Shown here in pieces: positions 1 through 13,179 of a DNA stretch of 63,249 nucleotides (position 1 is its first letter; every line of letters starts with the position of its first letter). The notes beneath the pieces were generated by a model. That model was not told the DNA's origin. It worked only from the letters and a program-made list of their open reading frames with translations, and made no database searches. Made by a program: the position numbers and the translations under genes. Source of the DNA: Balamuthia mandrillaris. Taxonomy: Eukaryota; Discosea; Longamoebia; Balamuthiidae. Where the stretch lies: NCBI GenBank assembly GCA_031835245.1, contig JAVKOQ010000298.1, positions 1 to 63,249 of the forward strand. The letters run 5' to 3'.

Positions 1-119
1 TCACGTTAGTGCCTCCATATTCTTGTGGGAATACACACGCCAACACAAGTTTACCAATAAATAAAGGGACGACACTTCTCCCTAGCTCAATGCGTTATAT
101 TATCATTTCAAACTTGGTT

Positions 120-2246
<2,127 letters not shown>

Positions 2247-2674
2247 GGTCCGGTTCCTTGGTCGGGTTATGAGTCAGGTTAAGTAGTCTCGAGAGATAGT
2301 ACTGTCGTATTTGGGGCTTGCCACCTGCTCAAGCTCTCTCCTCCTCTTTTCGCTTCTGTTCTATTCTGTTCTGTTTCTGTTTCTTTTCTTGTTCTTGTAC
2401 TTGTTATTGTTCTTCTTGTTCTTGTACTTGTTATTGTTCTTCTTGTTCTTCTTGTTATTGTTCTTCTTGTTCTTCTTCTTGTACTTGTTCTTCGTTTTCT
2501 TGGTGGCGGCGGTGGTTCTTTTCTGCAGATTGGCGATTTTTGTAGTTTCGTTCCATTTTCAATCGAATTTCCATACCCTCGTAGGTATTATGTTAAATTA
2601 CCTCGCATCAATCAACCTCATAGGGACAGCAAAAGGACACTGTGCGCCACCGGGGAGGAAGGCAAGGGCCGTCG
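2247..2674. promoter_or_regulatory. Divergent intergenic region SELO / TUBGCP2
   Basis: About 430 bases separate the two divergent start codons. They contain an imperfect repeat of TTCTTG, TTATTG and TACTTG units (about 2370-2510) and no supported gene. No TATA box or known element stands out. Confidence 0.45.
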
Positions 2675-5600
2675 ATGAAGCGGCCAACGGCAGCTGCCGG
2701 GGAAGGAGAAGGAGGAGGAGGAAGAGGAGGAGGAGGACGAACGGAAGAACGAGAAGGACGAGTAATGAGGGTCGAGAGGGACAAATTTCAGCCATCTCGC
2801 AGCAGCAACAGGGCGGAATCGAGCAGCAGCCGTGCAGCGGTCACCAAATCGGCCACCATTCTCAGCTACCGCAAAAAGGAAGTGAGAAGCTCTTCTTCTT
2901 CCTCCTCCTCCACTTCCTCGTTTCAACCTTCTGCCGCGTTTCGAGAAGAGCTGGCCGCGTATCGTCCTTCTCCTTCCTTCAGCACCCCTTCGGTAGCCAA
3001 ACTCTCCTCCTTTGTCGCCGCTACACCCTTTTCTGCCACCACCACCACCACTGCCACCACTGCTACTTCCACTTCTTTTGCTGCCACCAAAGATAACTTA
3101 GCCTCAACAGATCATTCCAGTGGTTCGTTTTTTTTGTCCTTCTTCTCCTGGCCCGTAAGTGGTGTCTCTATATTTCTAACAAAAACCCATTTAAAACCAA
3201 AACAGCTTCCTCCTCCTCCTCCTCCTCCTCCAGAGGCAGGGACGGTCATCTAAGCCCAGGCGCAGCGCAATGGCTGCAAAGGCCTTTCCTACAGTGGGAC
3301 TTTTTGACAGAGGGCTTGCTCTCTCACCGACAGAGCAACTCACAGCCCAAAGAGCGGTCCACTTCACCGGTGGTTCGGCTGGGCGCGCTGCCTCCTCGGG
3401 TACAGGAACTCGCTCTGCTCGACGACCTTCTCTTCGCTATTTCTGTACGTTGAAGAATCACGTGTTAGGTTGTCGTTTGCTTTGTTGACGCATTTGTATT
3501 ATTATTTGAAAAAATAGGGGATAGAAGGACAGTACGTTAAAGCTGCCACCAATGAGGAAAACGATATCATCTTCTCGCCTTCCACGGAGAGTGTTACCGG
3601 TAAGTTTGACTGCCAATATGATCCCTAATTCATCTTCTTTCTTTCTTTCCCTCCTGCTTCTATTCTTCTATTCTTCTATTCTTCTATTCGACTTGCTTTC
3701 CTATCTGTTGTAATGCGTGCTACTTTCCCTCATAGATGCTTCTCAGTTGGATGTACTTCAGCGAGTGTTGAGCGTAGGCACATATTACGTCTATCTAGAG
3801 CGTTTCGTGCATCGGCGAGCGATGTACTACGAGGAAGGCATGTGTAGTCACGCTCTGGCAGCCGCTTTGCGCACCTTTTTGGATGACTACCTTCTCTTTG
3901 TGGCGCAACTGGACAACGAGTTGCAGCAAGAACGGCTGACCCTCCAAATAGCTTACTGCCATCTGCAAACCAAACTCCCAGTCATGAAAAGCCTGTACAG
4001 CTTGGCCAAGAAGGCCACACTCGCCAACGCCAGAGGAGGTGAACTTCTTAATCTTATCTATCGCTATTCCGCCACTATGAGAGGGTACTTTTTGTTGTTC
4101 TTGTTATTCTGTTTCTGTTTGTTTGTTTGTTTGTTTGTTTGTTTGTTTGTTTGTTTGTTTGTTTGTTTGTTTGTTTGTTTGTTTGTTTGTTTGTTTGTTT
4201 GTTTGTTTGTTTGTTTGTTTACATTTCGTTTGTTGTTTGTTTGTTTGTTTTTGTTTGTTTGTTTGTTTGTTTGTTTGTTTGTTTGTTTGTTTGTTTGTTT
4301 GTTTGTTTGTTTGTTTGTTTGTTTGTTTGTTTGTTTGTTTGTTTGTTTGTTTTTTTGAAATTCCTTTACCATATATTACTGCAGCAACAAAGAAGTGGAC
4401 AAAATATTAGAGGAACTACTACGTAAAAGCTGCAGGCCTTATATGCAAATGTTGGAGCAATGGGTGTACAGTGGAGTGATCGTGGATCCACATAACGAGT
4501 TCTTCGTGGAGGAGAACAGTGATGTTCACAAAGGTCACGTTACACAAGATCGAACGGACGCCTATTGGGAACAGAAATACACGCTTCGTAGGCAGGAAGA
4601 AAGCGTTCCTCTCTTTCTGGCTCATATTGCTGAGCGGGCATTCCTGACTGGCAAATATCTGAACGTTATTCGGGAATGCGGCCGATATGATGTGCGTTTT
4701 CAGCCTGCTGCCATTCGCAGTTTTGGTTTGATCTCTCTCTCTCTCTCTCTCTCTCTCTTAGCTGCTCTCCTTTTCTCTTTTCCTTATTCTCTCTGTCTCC
4801 ATTTTCTTATTTTTTATTTTATTGCCTATTTTACTCTGTGTCTCAAACCACCATTCAATTCAATTTAAAGGAGAAAGAAAGAAACGGTTGGAAGAAACTG
4901 GACAAGGGGAGTCCTCTTATCGAATAAGCGTTCTGGATGTTGATTTAGAAGGGTCAATCAACCAGACATTATTATTACGGGTGGAGGAAGCGCATGCCTT
5001 TGCCAATAACGAACTATTTAAAGTCATAATGCACGAGAAAGAGTTGCTCAGCCATCTTCGGTACCTTATTTTCTTTTCTTTGCTTTCTTTTCTTTTATTC
5101 GCGCTTATTTTGCATAACCCTGTGTAGCGCTTTGAAAAAGTATTTGTTGATGGAACAAGGAGATTGGATCTCCCACTTTATGGAAGTGGCCAGCGAAGAG
5201 CTGAGCAAACCGCTATCTTGTAAGTGTTAAACTGCTTATTTTTTCCCCTCTTGATTCCACAACCAGTAACCTATGAGAATCAATAGCAATAGCGGTGTGG
5301 AAGCTGAACTCTCATTTGGAAGTATCCTTGGATCCATTTGTCGAAAAGAATGTTTATCGGCGTAACCGATTAGCTTGCGCCTTATTGCCGTATTCCCTCA
5401 AATCACAAATACTTCGTCTCATGCAATTCTCTGCCGATGTCCTTACCCCGTTTCCACCCTCTGATGGTATATCCCGCGAGAACAAAGACAAAAATAAGTC
5501 TCCACTGCTTGCAGGTGAGGTTGAGGATCCTGGTTCTCTCACTGGTATGCATTAGATTTTCTTTATTTCTTCTCTTTGCGATATTTGTTGCTTCTAAAAG

Positions 5601-6536
5601 TGATGTAACGTCACAAAGGATACGATACATTTACGCTGGAGATGAACGTGGAATGGCCTTTATCGCTCGTGATCAGTAGATCTACCCTAACAAAGTACCA
5701 GCTCCTCTTTCGTCACCTCTTTCAGTGCAAGCGGATATCGCGAAGACTGAGAGATGCGTGGACATGGCAGCAATCTACCAAAGAAATCCACTCCGCGCTG
5801 CGAACTCACTTTGTTCCTTTGTTCTCGTTGCGTCACCGCATGCTTCACTTTGTAGACACGTTGGAGCGGTACATGGTGGTAGATGTGTTAGCTCCCAATT
5901 GGGCCAAGATGGAGAAGAAGATGAGGGAGGCAACTACCGTTGAAGAAGTTATGAATCTTCACACAACTTTTCTGGATGATTGCCTCCTACAGTGCTTACT
6001 CACTGACCATCGGCTCGTTTTGGTTGTTCTTCTTTCTTTCTCTTTACTCCATCATCTTCAATTTGTTACGCATTTCACTGACTCGCAAAAAAGGTCGAGA
6101 CGAAGATGTTAGCAGTCTGCAAAGTGTTTGTGGACTTTATAGAACGTATTGCAAAGCGATTAGACCCGGCCTCCAAGTCCAACACCGCAACTGTTAGCAC
6201 TGCTAATGGCCGCAGCCAAAAACCTTCTTCTGCTCGTCAATTCCACAAAGAACGCGTGAAGGTTTGCTACTTTTCTCCCCACTGTGTGCACATTCCCAAT
6301 GCTATTCTCTAAGCCTCCCTCTGTTTATTCCATCATTTCCTATGCAGGAAATGGAGCAAAAGGGAAAAGCGGTGGTGAACAATGCAAGCTACCGCCGGAG
6401 TCTTGATTCGTTCAGTAACACATTCGACCAACACATGAAACTACTAGTGGAGGCACTCATGACTTTGTCAACACTCAAGTATTGTCCTCACATGGGACGA
6501 CTCGCCGAAGCCCTCCACGCAGCTGCCTTCCTCTGA
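2675..6536 (+). CDS. TUBGCP2: Gamma-tubulin complex component 2 (Spc97/98 family)
   Basis: Eleven exons join in frame: 2675-3122, 3206-3444, 3518-3599, 3736-4084, 4385-4725, 4871-5060, 5128-5219, 5293-5544, 5619-6016, 6094-6261, 6348-6536. They give about 915 aa, against about 900 in animals. GCP2 nucleates microtubules as part of the gamma-tubulin small and ring complexes at microtubule-organising centres. Diagnostic stretches are LDVLQRVLSVGTYYVYLERF, PYMQMLEQWVYSGVIVDP, LTGKYLNVIRECG, YLLMEQGDWISHFM, NVEWPLSLVIS, TLTKYQLLFRHLFQCK and FLDDCLLQCLLTD. The first 200 residues are Ser/Thr/Gly-rich and poorly conserved, so the start (first ATG before the long frame) is the least certain part. Intron 4 is a (TTTG)n satellite. 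It is convergent with the next gene, 90 bases away. Confidence 0.93.
4114..4351. repeat. (TTTG)n microsatellite in GCP2 intron 4
   Basis: Two long runs of the tetramer GTTT are separated by a short interruption near 4221-4250. They fill most of the 300-base intron 4085-4384 of the GCP2 gene. Confidence 0.95.
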
Positions 6537-6625
6537 GGCGATTCACTTCTTTTGCTCCTTTTATTGTAATATGATTAATAATAGGCGAAGAAAAGCAACA
6601 GGCCATAATCAACTGACAATTGAAC

Positions 6626-8974
6626 TTATAATCGAAGGGTGACTTGTGCTCGAGAAAAGATGGTGCTGATAACATCAAAGCCTTCCTCTACGACCACCAC
6701 AAACAGAACGCCATCCTTACAAACTGCCTGGCGATGGGTAGCCGCCCTGTTGGCATCCAATAGCTCGCACAAAAAGTGTTGGCCAAGACGGTTGGCATGG
6801 GCCACCACAATAGCGTACTCGTGCTCGTGCTGCCTTCGGTGGGCGCTGTTCGGATTGTTTATCTGATCTATGAACTTGAAGAGCCCTCCACGAGGAAACT
6901 CCCAGTATGGACCTAACACCTTTTCCTTGTCCTTCTCCTCCCGTAGCTCTACTTCGGTGATGTGAGCTTGACCCTCTGAGCCGATGAGGGGATGATGTCG
7001 AATGTGAGCCAGAAGAGAGTCTTTGAGCGGAAGAGTGGAGGTAGAAGGACCTGTGAGAACAATCACGCCAGGAGTTAACACTTTTTGGAAGGTGAGACTG
7101 AGGACGGCATCCACTGCGGGAGAGATGGGGTTCTCTTGTTGTTCTTGTTGTGCTTGAGAGGTGCTTTGGCTTTCTTCGTAGAAAAAGTAGGCGTCCTCTG
7201 AGACGAGAGAAGCTAAAGGAAGAAGCTTGCTGTTGGGTTGCAGCGCGTATAAAACTTGCAGTAGATGTTTGTGTTGTGAACAGGGAGATGCAGAAGGAGA
7301 AACAGAAGAAGTAGAAGAACCGTCACAGAGCAGAAGCTGGATATGGGCATCCGAAAGGGCGTCATGTTCCTCGTTCTTCCTTTCTTGTTTGTTGTTGCTT
7401 TTCTGAAGAAGCAGCAGTTGACGAGCAATTACGTGAGAGATGCTGATCTTCCACTTGTGGATAGGTCGCATGTCAGCCGCTATGGGAGGTGCACACTGCA
7501 GCAAGACATTGACAGAGGAAGCCCCCGTCGCCCTCTTCACCAACTCTGACAACATATGAGCACAAATGCGCCCCTGTTGCTCTGCTATCGGCGGTTTGAC
7601 CAGAACAACAGCGGTAGAGGGATCACTAGAGATAGGCTCTATGGGAACAAAGTTGGAGGTAAAGACCTGGATGAGGTTTGTCTTGCTCTCAACAGGATAA
7701 CGAGAGGCCAGCGCCGAGAGCATCCTTTGAAGGAGGGTCAGGAGTTCGGCCTGCAACTGAGGATCTTGTGGATTCTCTTCGAGGTGAAGGATAACCAGCT
7801 TGCCCTTGCAGAGGGACTGCTCGCAGACCCGCTCCACGCTCCAATCGGAGATACCCTTGACGAGGAGCTCCTTGGCCAAGGCCTCTGGGCTTAGAAAGTC
7901 CAGAGGCAGTTTGACGATGACGCAAGTCTTGTCTGGTTGCAGGAAGGTACGTAGTATCCGCTCCAAAGACATTCGCAAGGCCGCCACAAAGGATGACTTT
8001 CCAGTACCAGCTCCTCCATGCAAATACAGTCTGAACAAGTTGCTGTTGGAAGAAGAAGCAGAAGGAGAAGGAGAGAAACGAGCAGCCTGGTTGACATTGC
8101 TGCCATGAGAGAGGGAAGAACGCAAGTATCTCTCCAAACCCTCTGACACGGCGGTCTTCAGGTCTGGAGAAGGATGGTAGTTGGCCTCCATCATGACATT
8201 CTCCCAGAAGGCCTCCATCATGCGCTGCAACAGCCGTTCTCTATCAACAGCCAATTGCTCCTCCGAGAAGCATTGCTCAGAGGCAGAATAGCCGCTCAGC
8301 TGTAGGTAACAGGGACAATACCAGAATGGCACTCGCTTGGAGTCGGTGAAGAGGAGGGAACGGTCCTTTGCTGAGTGCAGCTTCAGGGCGGCCGACTCCA
8401 TTGCGATGCTCACGTGTTGCAACCGAAAGTTAACTTTCTTCTCCACCACCGCCACACAGGTTTGTTCCATGAAGAGCCGCAAGCACGCATTTGCCAGCAG
8501 TCTGTCCGTTTGTCGTTGTGGTTGTTGCGTGTCTTCTGCGGCTTCTTGTTGTTGCAGAAGCTGCTGTTGGTAGATACTCTCAAGAGTAGCTTGTTGGGCA
8601 AGGAGCCCAAGCATGGCACAAAGCACCACTTGTTGGGCAGTGTCAACCCGGTGCACGGGGATCAGAGGGAGGGTGAGGCTCAAACGTCGCGTGCCCTGGT
8701 TGAAGCCCAGGCTGGGTTTCAGGCCAGCCTCCGAGAAGATATGGAGCAGCTTGGAGCCAAAGAGGGAGTTGGCGATGTCGCGTTGGCCAATGGAGGGCTC
8801 TTCAAGAAGGGAGCGCAGATTCGGGAGTTTTGGAAAGAGAGCCAGAGTCGCAAAGGCGATGCGTAGAAGTTCTAGCTGCACCAAGGAATGGTCCGAGGAA
8901 GAAGAAGGAGAAGAAGAAGAATGCATGGGATCGAATGCTTCGCTACCGACGAGGGGCGGTGGTGCCGCAGCCAT
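6626..8974 (-). CDS. Single-exon P-loop NTPase of unknown function
   Basis: One uninterrupted frame of 782 aa, unusual here because most long genes have introns. At about residue 320 it has a Walker A motif, GGAGTGKSS, preceded by the hydrophobic strand LFRLYLHG, the layout of an AAA+/STAND-like ATPase core. GKLVILHLEENPQD, about 75 residues later, could be the Walker B strand with its acidic pair. A second strand-loop, GVIVLTGPSTS, near residue 660 resembles a degenerate P-loop. The N-terminal third is helical with Gln-rich stretches. There is no signal peptide or transmembrane segment. It shares a 123-base promoter region with the coiled-coil gene at 9098. I do not recognise the family; a dynein-like or ORC-like AAA protein is possible but not shown. 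Confidence 0.7.
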   Translation of the reverse strand: MAAAPPPLVGSEAFDPMHSSSSPSSSSDHSLVQLELLRIAFATLALFPKLPNLRSLLEEPSIGQRDIANSLFGSKLLHIFSEAGLKPSLGFNQGTRRLSLTLPLIPVHRVDTAQQVVLCAMLGLLAQQATLESIYQQQLLQQQEAAEDTQQPQRQTDRLLANACLRLFMEQTCVAVVEKKVNFRLQHVSIAMESAALKLHSAKDRSLLFTDSKRVPFWYCPCYLQLSGYSASEQCFSEEQLAVDRERLLQRMMEAFWENVMMEANYHPSPDLKTAVSEGLERYLRSSLSHGSNVNQAARFSPSPSASSSNSNLFRLYLHGGAGTGKSSFVAALRMSLERILRTFLQPDKTCVIVKLPLDFLSPEALAKELLVKGISDWSVERVCEQSLCKGKLVILHLEENPQDPQLQAELLTLLQRMLSALASRYPVESKTNLIQVFTSNFVPIEPISSDPSTAVVLVKPPIAEQQGRICAHMLSELVKRATGASSVNVLLQCAPPIAADMRPIHKWKISISHVIARQLLLLQKSNNKQERKNEEHDALSDAHIQLLLCDGSSTSSVSPSASPCSQHKHLLQVLYALQPNSKLLPLASLVSEDAYFFYEESQSTSQAQQEQQENPISPAVDAVLSLTFQKVLTPGVIVLTGPSTSTLPLKDSLLAHIRHHPLIGSEGQAHITEVELREEKDKEKVLGPYWEFPRGGLFKFIDQINNPNSAHRRQHEHEYAIVVAHANRLGQHFLCELLDANRAATHRQAVCKDGVLFVVVVEEGFDVISTIFSRAQVTLRL

Positions 8975-9097
8975 GACGCGTTACTTCGCTTCGCTCTCTC
9001 TGTTTTATGTCATGCTTAACCTTCGTGTCGTCTTGAAAATCATGTCGTCACGAAAGAGAAAGAAAGGAAAGAAGCTGCTGCTGCTGCGGAGAGAGGC
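8975..9097. promoter_or_regulatory. Short bidirectional promoter with TGTCGTC motifs
   Basis: The 123 bases between two divergent start codons contain GTGTCGTC (9025-9032) and TGTCGTCACGAAAG (9043-9056). The 14-mer recurs exactly at 23506-23519 in another divergent gap. It resembles a bZIP/CRE-like half site (CGTCA). The function is inferred from position and recurrence only. Confidence 0.5.
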
Positions 9098-9547
9098 ATG
9101 GAGGGCTATCCTACGAAGGAAGTGATGCCTGGGGTCTACCTCACGGACTTTAGGGATCACACACAAAGAGAAGGCGCAGAAGATGGCTCAGGGGAAGGAG
9201 GGGCGACCGTCAATCTCATGGCAGTGCAGCTTCGCATCAAGGAGCTGCAACACTCGGTCACTCACCTCAAACGTAGCAACAGAGAGCTTGGCGAAGCCCT
9301 GCTGGAGGAAAGAGATCCTGTGTTGGAAGAAGCCATTCAAGGTCCGCTCTTTCCTCTTTCACACTCCACCTCCACTGTCACTGCACTCACAACAAGAAAA
9401 CCAGAAAACTTGCAAGTGATTGCAAAACGAGAACAGCTGATACTCGATCTGCAGGCTTGTCTTCCAGAGCACGCACGGCAAGATGACACACCAACTACCA
9501 ACGCCTCTGCAGCCAGTAACCCCGAAGACGACGGCATGTACATATGA
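9098..9547 (+). CDS. Small coiled-coil protein
   Basis: Two exons, 9098-9341 and 9405-9547, joined in phase 1, encode about 128 aa. A heptad-rich core (VQLRIKELQHSVTHLKRSNR) is followed by LEEAIQENLQVIAKREQLIL, which spans the splice junction, and a polar tail. The spliced reading keeps the helical periodicity, while the unspliced reading inserts a low-complexity Ser/Thr stretch; that favours the 63-base intron. No catalytic motif, signal peptide or membrane segment is visible. It is probably an adaptor subunit, but I cannot name the family. Confidence 0.7.
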   Translation: MEGYPTKEVMPGVYLTDFRDHTQREGAEDGSGEGGATVNLMAVQLRIKELQHSVTHLKRSNRELGEALLEERDPVLEEAIQGPLFPLSHSTSTVTALTTRKPENLQVIAKREQLILDLQACLPEHARQDDTPTTNASAASNPEDDGMYI

Positions 9548-9627
9548 AGAAGAACAAGAAGAAGAAGAAAAGGACCACTAAAAGCCAGCACAAAAATAGA
9601 GCGGAGCAATGAATTTTTGTCAATTTT

Positions 9628-9678
9628 GCTTTATTTTCGTTGTCCCATTGATCGGCTTGATCTTGGCGCCGCCGTAGT
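9628..9678. repeat. Dispersed ~50-bp repeat, copy 1
   Basis: The stretch from GCTTTATTTTCGTTG to CTTGGCGCCGCC is nearly identical to 36842-36893, in the same orientation. The second copy has one extra C. It lies directly before repeat copy A; the other copy lies directly after the 36.7 kb remnant. No convincing reading frame is shared. Confidence 0.8.
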
Positions 9679-9754
9679 ACATAAATATTCACATCCACAT
9701 TAGCATCTCAAGTTTAACTTGCACACAAAGTCCTTTCTTTCTTCACGAAAACCA

Positions 9755-10620
9755 TGAATTTGTAGGCAAAATACATGACGACATGGGCATGCTTCCTTAA
9801 ATGATTTTGGCGGGAAAAGCCACCTTACAGTTTAGTGCCGCTTCGCCCTTTTTTTATCCGTTTGCCGGCAAACTGACAGAGTGAGAGAGGAAAAAAGCTA
9901 CTACTCCCTCTGTGCCGGCTCTACTTACGCTGCCACCTCTTCTTCCACCACCACCTCATCAGATACGTCGAAGATGCAGCGAAAGACACCAACATCGACG
10001 CCCTCCTCCTCTCCTCAATCAAGGGGATTAAAGCACCCCCTACTGGAGGGTCACGTCTGGGACGTCAACAGGGGAACTCTCGCTACGAGGGGAAAGAACG
10101 GCAGCCATGTGGTGGTTCCGTTAGAAGACGCACTGGACCCAACCCTCCATTTTTCTTTGGGTGCAGTTGTTGGCCAGACGGTAAACTGTAAGAATTATCC
10201 TCCCCCGCCCCCCCCCCTCCCTCTTTTATTGAACTTGAGTTTTCTCTCTTTCTGACCTTGTCACCCAGTCAAAGCTGCGTTCGAAGCAATCGATAAGAAA
10301 CTTGAAAAGATTGAAGAGGATCATAAGGCGGAAAATAAAGCCATCGCCAAGCAATTGGAAGAGAACAAAACAAGAAACCGCGAGACGGAGCTATTAGAAA
10401 AAGTCATTGAGAAATTGGTTCAGTAGCGCAGTCCTCCACAATCAACCGCAACACATTTGGTGCTCGTTTTGCAGCAAAGACCGCAATGCATATCACTGCC
10501 ACTGGTGCATCCACCTCACATCGCACAAACCCGCCGTTGTACAAAGCTCACATCCCCACAAGTGTGTGTTGGGTGTTGCTTTGTCTTATGTGACGACCTC
10601 AGCCTCACAATAAACAGATC
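9755..10620 (+). repeat. Dispersed gene-bearing repeat, copy A
   Basis: Most of this stretch recurs in inverse orientation at about 35560-36265. Shared blocks include the upstream segment (GGCGGGAAAAGCCACCTTAC), the Ser/Thr-rich leader, the whole first exon of the small gene at 9974, the intron flank and a 3' block that ends AGCCTCACAATAAACAG. The match stays close over about 400 bases, with small indels. Copy A looks intact: exon 1, intron and exon 2 all read through. No terminal inverted repeats or target-site duplication were identified by eye. Confidence 0.85.
9974..10426 (+). CDS. Small coiled-coil protein of a dispersed gene family
   Basis: Two exons, 9974-10187 and 10269-10426, joined in phase 1, encode about 123 aa. 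Exon 1 gives a basic, Ser/Thr-rich start and a globular-looking segment with GHVWDVNRGTLATRG and PTLHFSLGAVVGQTV. Exon 2 gives a highly charged helix (KLEKIEEDHKAENKAIAKQL) predicted to form a coiled coil. The frame is open upstream without an ATG, so the first ATG was used. Exon 1 is repeated at about 36.0 kb and the exon 2 helix at 36.44 kb. I do not recognise the family. That a coding-looking unit is itself repeated argues for an element-borne or recently duplicated gene. Confidence 0.65.
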
Positions 10621-11155
10621 TGTTACCTCCCTAAAAGCTGCTCTGTCCATGCCCATTCCCTTCCCCGCGCGTTCTGCAGGAAGGCAGGTACACCGGACCA
10701 ACCAGTTGGTCATCATCCCACGAGAAATTTGGAACAACAAAAAAAAAAATGATGGATTCATGTCGTCCTGGATAGCGACCGGAACGAAAGAGGAAGGAAG
10801 GAAAGCGCCGGCCAGCACAAAGAAGACGAAGAAAAAGAGGGAGCGCACGCCTACTACTACTACTGCTGCTGCTGTTAGACTTGTACGAAAAGTTATCCTT
10901 CCTGGTCATCTTGCAAGTCCTGCTGCTACGTTGTTCCTTGAAGAGAGAAGAAAAAAGTGCCGAAGTACCTCCGAAACGGTTGACATAAACATCGATTGTG
11001 CTGTGCTCAACTTCCTCGCTTTTCTGACATTGTTTCCTCCTCCGTAAGGGAGCGGCTGCTTCTTCTTCTTCTCCCAAACGCTACTTTTGCTACTTGTTGT
11101 TTATTTATTTGTTATTTATTTGTTTGTTATTTATTTATTTGTTTGGAGGAGAAGG
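10621..11155. other. Intergenic region before the GT61 gene
   Basis: No supported gene was seen. The stretch holds mixed-frame short open frames, an A-run near 10740 and TTATTTATTTG repeats at 11100-11145 just before the next start codon. Confidence 0.4.
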
Positions 11156-13038
11156 ATGCGGTTTTCACGGCCTTCGCCCACCGCGTTGGTTCTGTTGTTC
11201 GTGCTGGTGGCCACGCAGGTCGCCTGGCTCGCTTTCTACCAGTTCTCCACCGAAAAGCAGAGGCTGCTGCAAGAACAGCCGATCGACTGGTTTGAACGAG
11301 AAGAAGAAGAACGGCAGGTCAGTAGCACAACACTTGCAAAGAAGTGGTCTCTTACCTACTTGCTTGCTTGCTTGCTTTTTTTTTGGTCTGTTTGATTCAA
11401 TCAGGATGCTGAACCTAGAGGACAAAAAGAAGAAGAACAGGACCCACACAAGCTACGGCCGGAGCGGATCACCGCCTCCTATCTCAACTCTCCCTATGCT
11501 AGCTGGAAGAGTCCACTTGCTCCTGCCATTATTCACCAGTGCGATCTTGTTACGTTCCTCTCTCTCTCTCTCTCTCTCTCTCCCTCTCTCAGTGTCACCC
11601 TTTACTTATTGTAATGCCCTCTTCCGCCTCTCTGTGTCTGTCGTTTTGTTCTATTACATCACAACTATGGCACTGTGATACAGAACTATCCAGATAGCGC
11701 CCCTTGTTTGCAGGAACAGAGTGAGCAGATACTGTACGGAATCGAGTTCGCGTATCCAAGCTTCATCCTGAAAGCTCCATCCTTCAAGACTCCAGCACAT
11801 GAGAACATGTTCCTAACCATCCCAACTCTCGCTCCATTGATCAAACAATCCAAGAGCTGTCCGGAAACGGATCCTGTCTGCGTCGACCGTGCCCAACGAA
11901 ACAAGAGCCACACGCAAGAGATTTACTTTCCCAGCGAACGAGGAAAGCTCCTGATAGTCAAAGATGGCTTCTACAACAACCTCCCCTCACTTGCGTGGCA
12001 GCCAGAGCGCACTCGCTGCAGCGCAATGTCGGATTGGCGGTGGATTGTGAATTCACCGGGTCAATCAGCACGTGTGCACGTTGCGAAAGACAAAAACTTT
12101 GAGAGGCTTTATCTTGGCTTTACGGCGGACTCCTGGAGTTTTCAACACTTTTTGAATGGGGCATTTGTGAAGATGGCTCAAGCTTGGGAGCTTTTAGAGG
12201 CCTATCCTGATGTATGTTGCTCTTCTTCCTGCAATCCTCTTTCTTGATTCTTCGTTCGATTTTAGTCTTTGGCTTCATTGACAACAATCTCTTTAAATTT
12301 GAGTTCAGTTCAAGATAATGGTACAAAAAGGCAACATGCAAGGAGGAGCCGTCAACAAAATGCTGAGCTACCTGAATCTGAGTGAACGCACGACACTGTA
12401 CCAACGAGGAGTCTACGCGGACGAGATGGTATTTCCGTGCATTATGCCGCACATACATCCCTGGCTCTCCCTTAAGATGAGCGAGCTCTTCAAGGTCAAC
12501 CTCGAAGTGCCAATGCAGGAGAGAAAGGTCATCTCCTTTCTCTCTAGAGGGAAGAACGTGCGCAACAAACGTGCGGACTTGGCCAACGAGGCACAGCTCC
12601 TCCGCGCCATCGAAGCGCTGCTAGCACGAAGGAACAAGGGAGAGCGGTTGGAAGTGTTTGACCACACGAAGCATCCCTCCTTGGAGGACACTATTCGTTA
12701 CTTCAATTATGATGTGAAGGCATTGATTGGTTTACATGGAGGCGCTTTCTTTAATCTTCGGTTCTGCGCTACCGATACCATTATTTTGGAGGTTTGTATT
12801 TTCAAGATTGCTCTGCAGTTTTATTTGTTTTGTTGGGCAGCTTCTACTGTTAGGATTACTGAATGAAACTTTTCTCGTGCAGATTGTATCAAAGTCAGTT
12901 ATGCGGCATTTGTTTTGGGTGGAGAGCGAGCTGTTGGGCATGAAATATAACATGGTGGTGGCCGAAGAGGATCGCGAAGGTGTTCATGTGGACATAGAGG
13001 AGATGCTCCACATTTTAGAAACACAGTTGGATCAATGA
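11156..13038 (+). CDS. GT61-like (DUF563) Golgi glycosyltransferase
   Basis: Five exons (11156-11317, 11405-11548, 11684-12211, 12309-12791, 12883-13038) encode about 490 aa. Residues 8-28 form a single hydrophobic segment (LVLLFVLVATQVAWLAFY) right after a basic N-terminus, a type II signal anchor typical of Golgi enzymes. The C-terminal part carries the DUF563/GT61 signature: DVKALIGLHGGAFFNLRF, then a conserved acidic/hydrophobic tail. GT61 enzymes transfer sugars such as xylose or GlcNAc to N- or O-glycans in the secretory pathway; the donor here cannot be deduced. Intron 2 has a (CT)n tract. Convergent with the RhoGAP gene. Confidence 0.88.
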
Positions 13039-13179
13039 CTCTTTTCTCCGTCTGGATGTCGATTGCTCTCTGCTCTCTCACTCTTTGCTCTTCTCCTCTC
13101 TCCCACATGCTAAAGAAGGACTAACCCAAAAAAAACAAAAAAAAAACAAAATTGGAAAAGCAACACAAGCAAAACGAGG

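Noticed and set aside
4064-4426. Long open frames of Cys-Leu-Phe-Val or Lys-Gln-Thr-Asn repeats
   Set aside because: These are translations of the (TTTG)n satellite in a GCP2 intron; the flanking exons join in phase without it.
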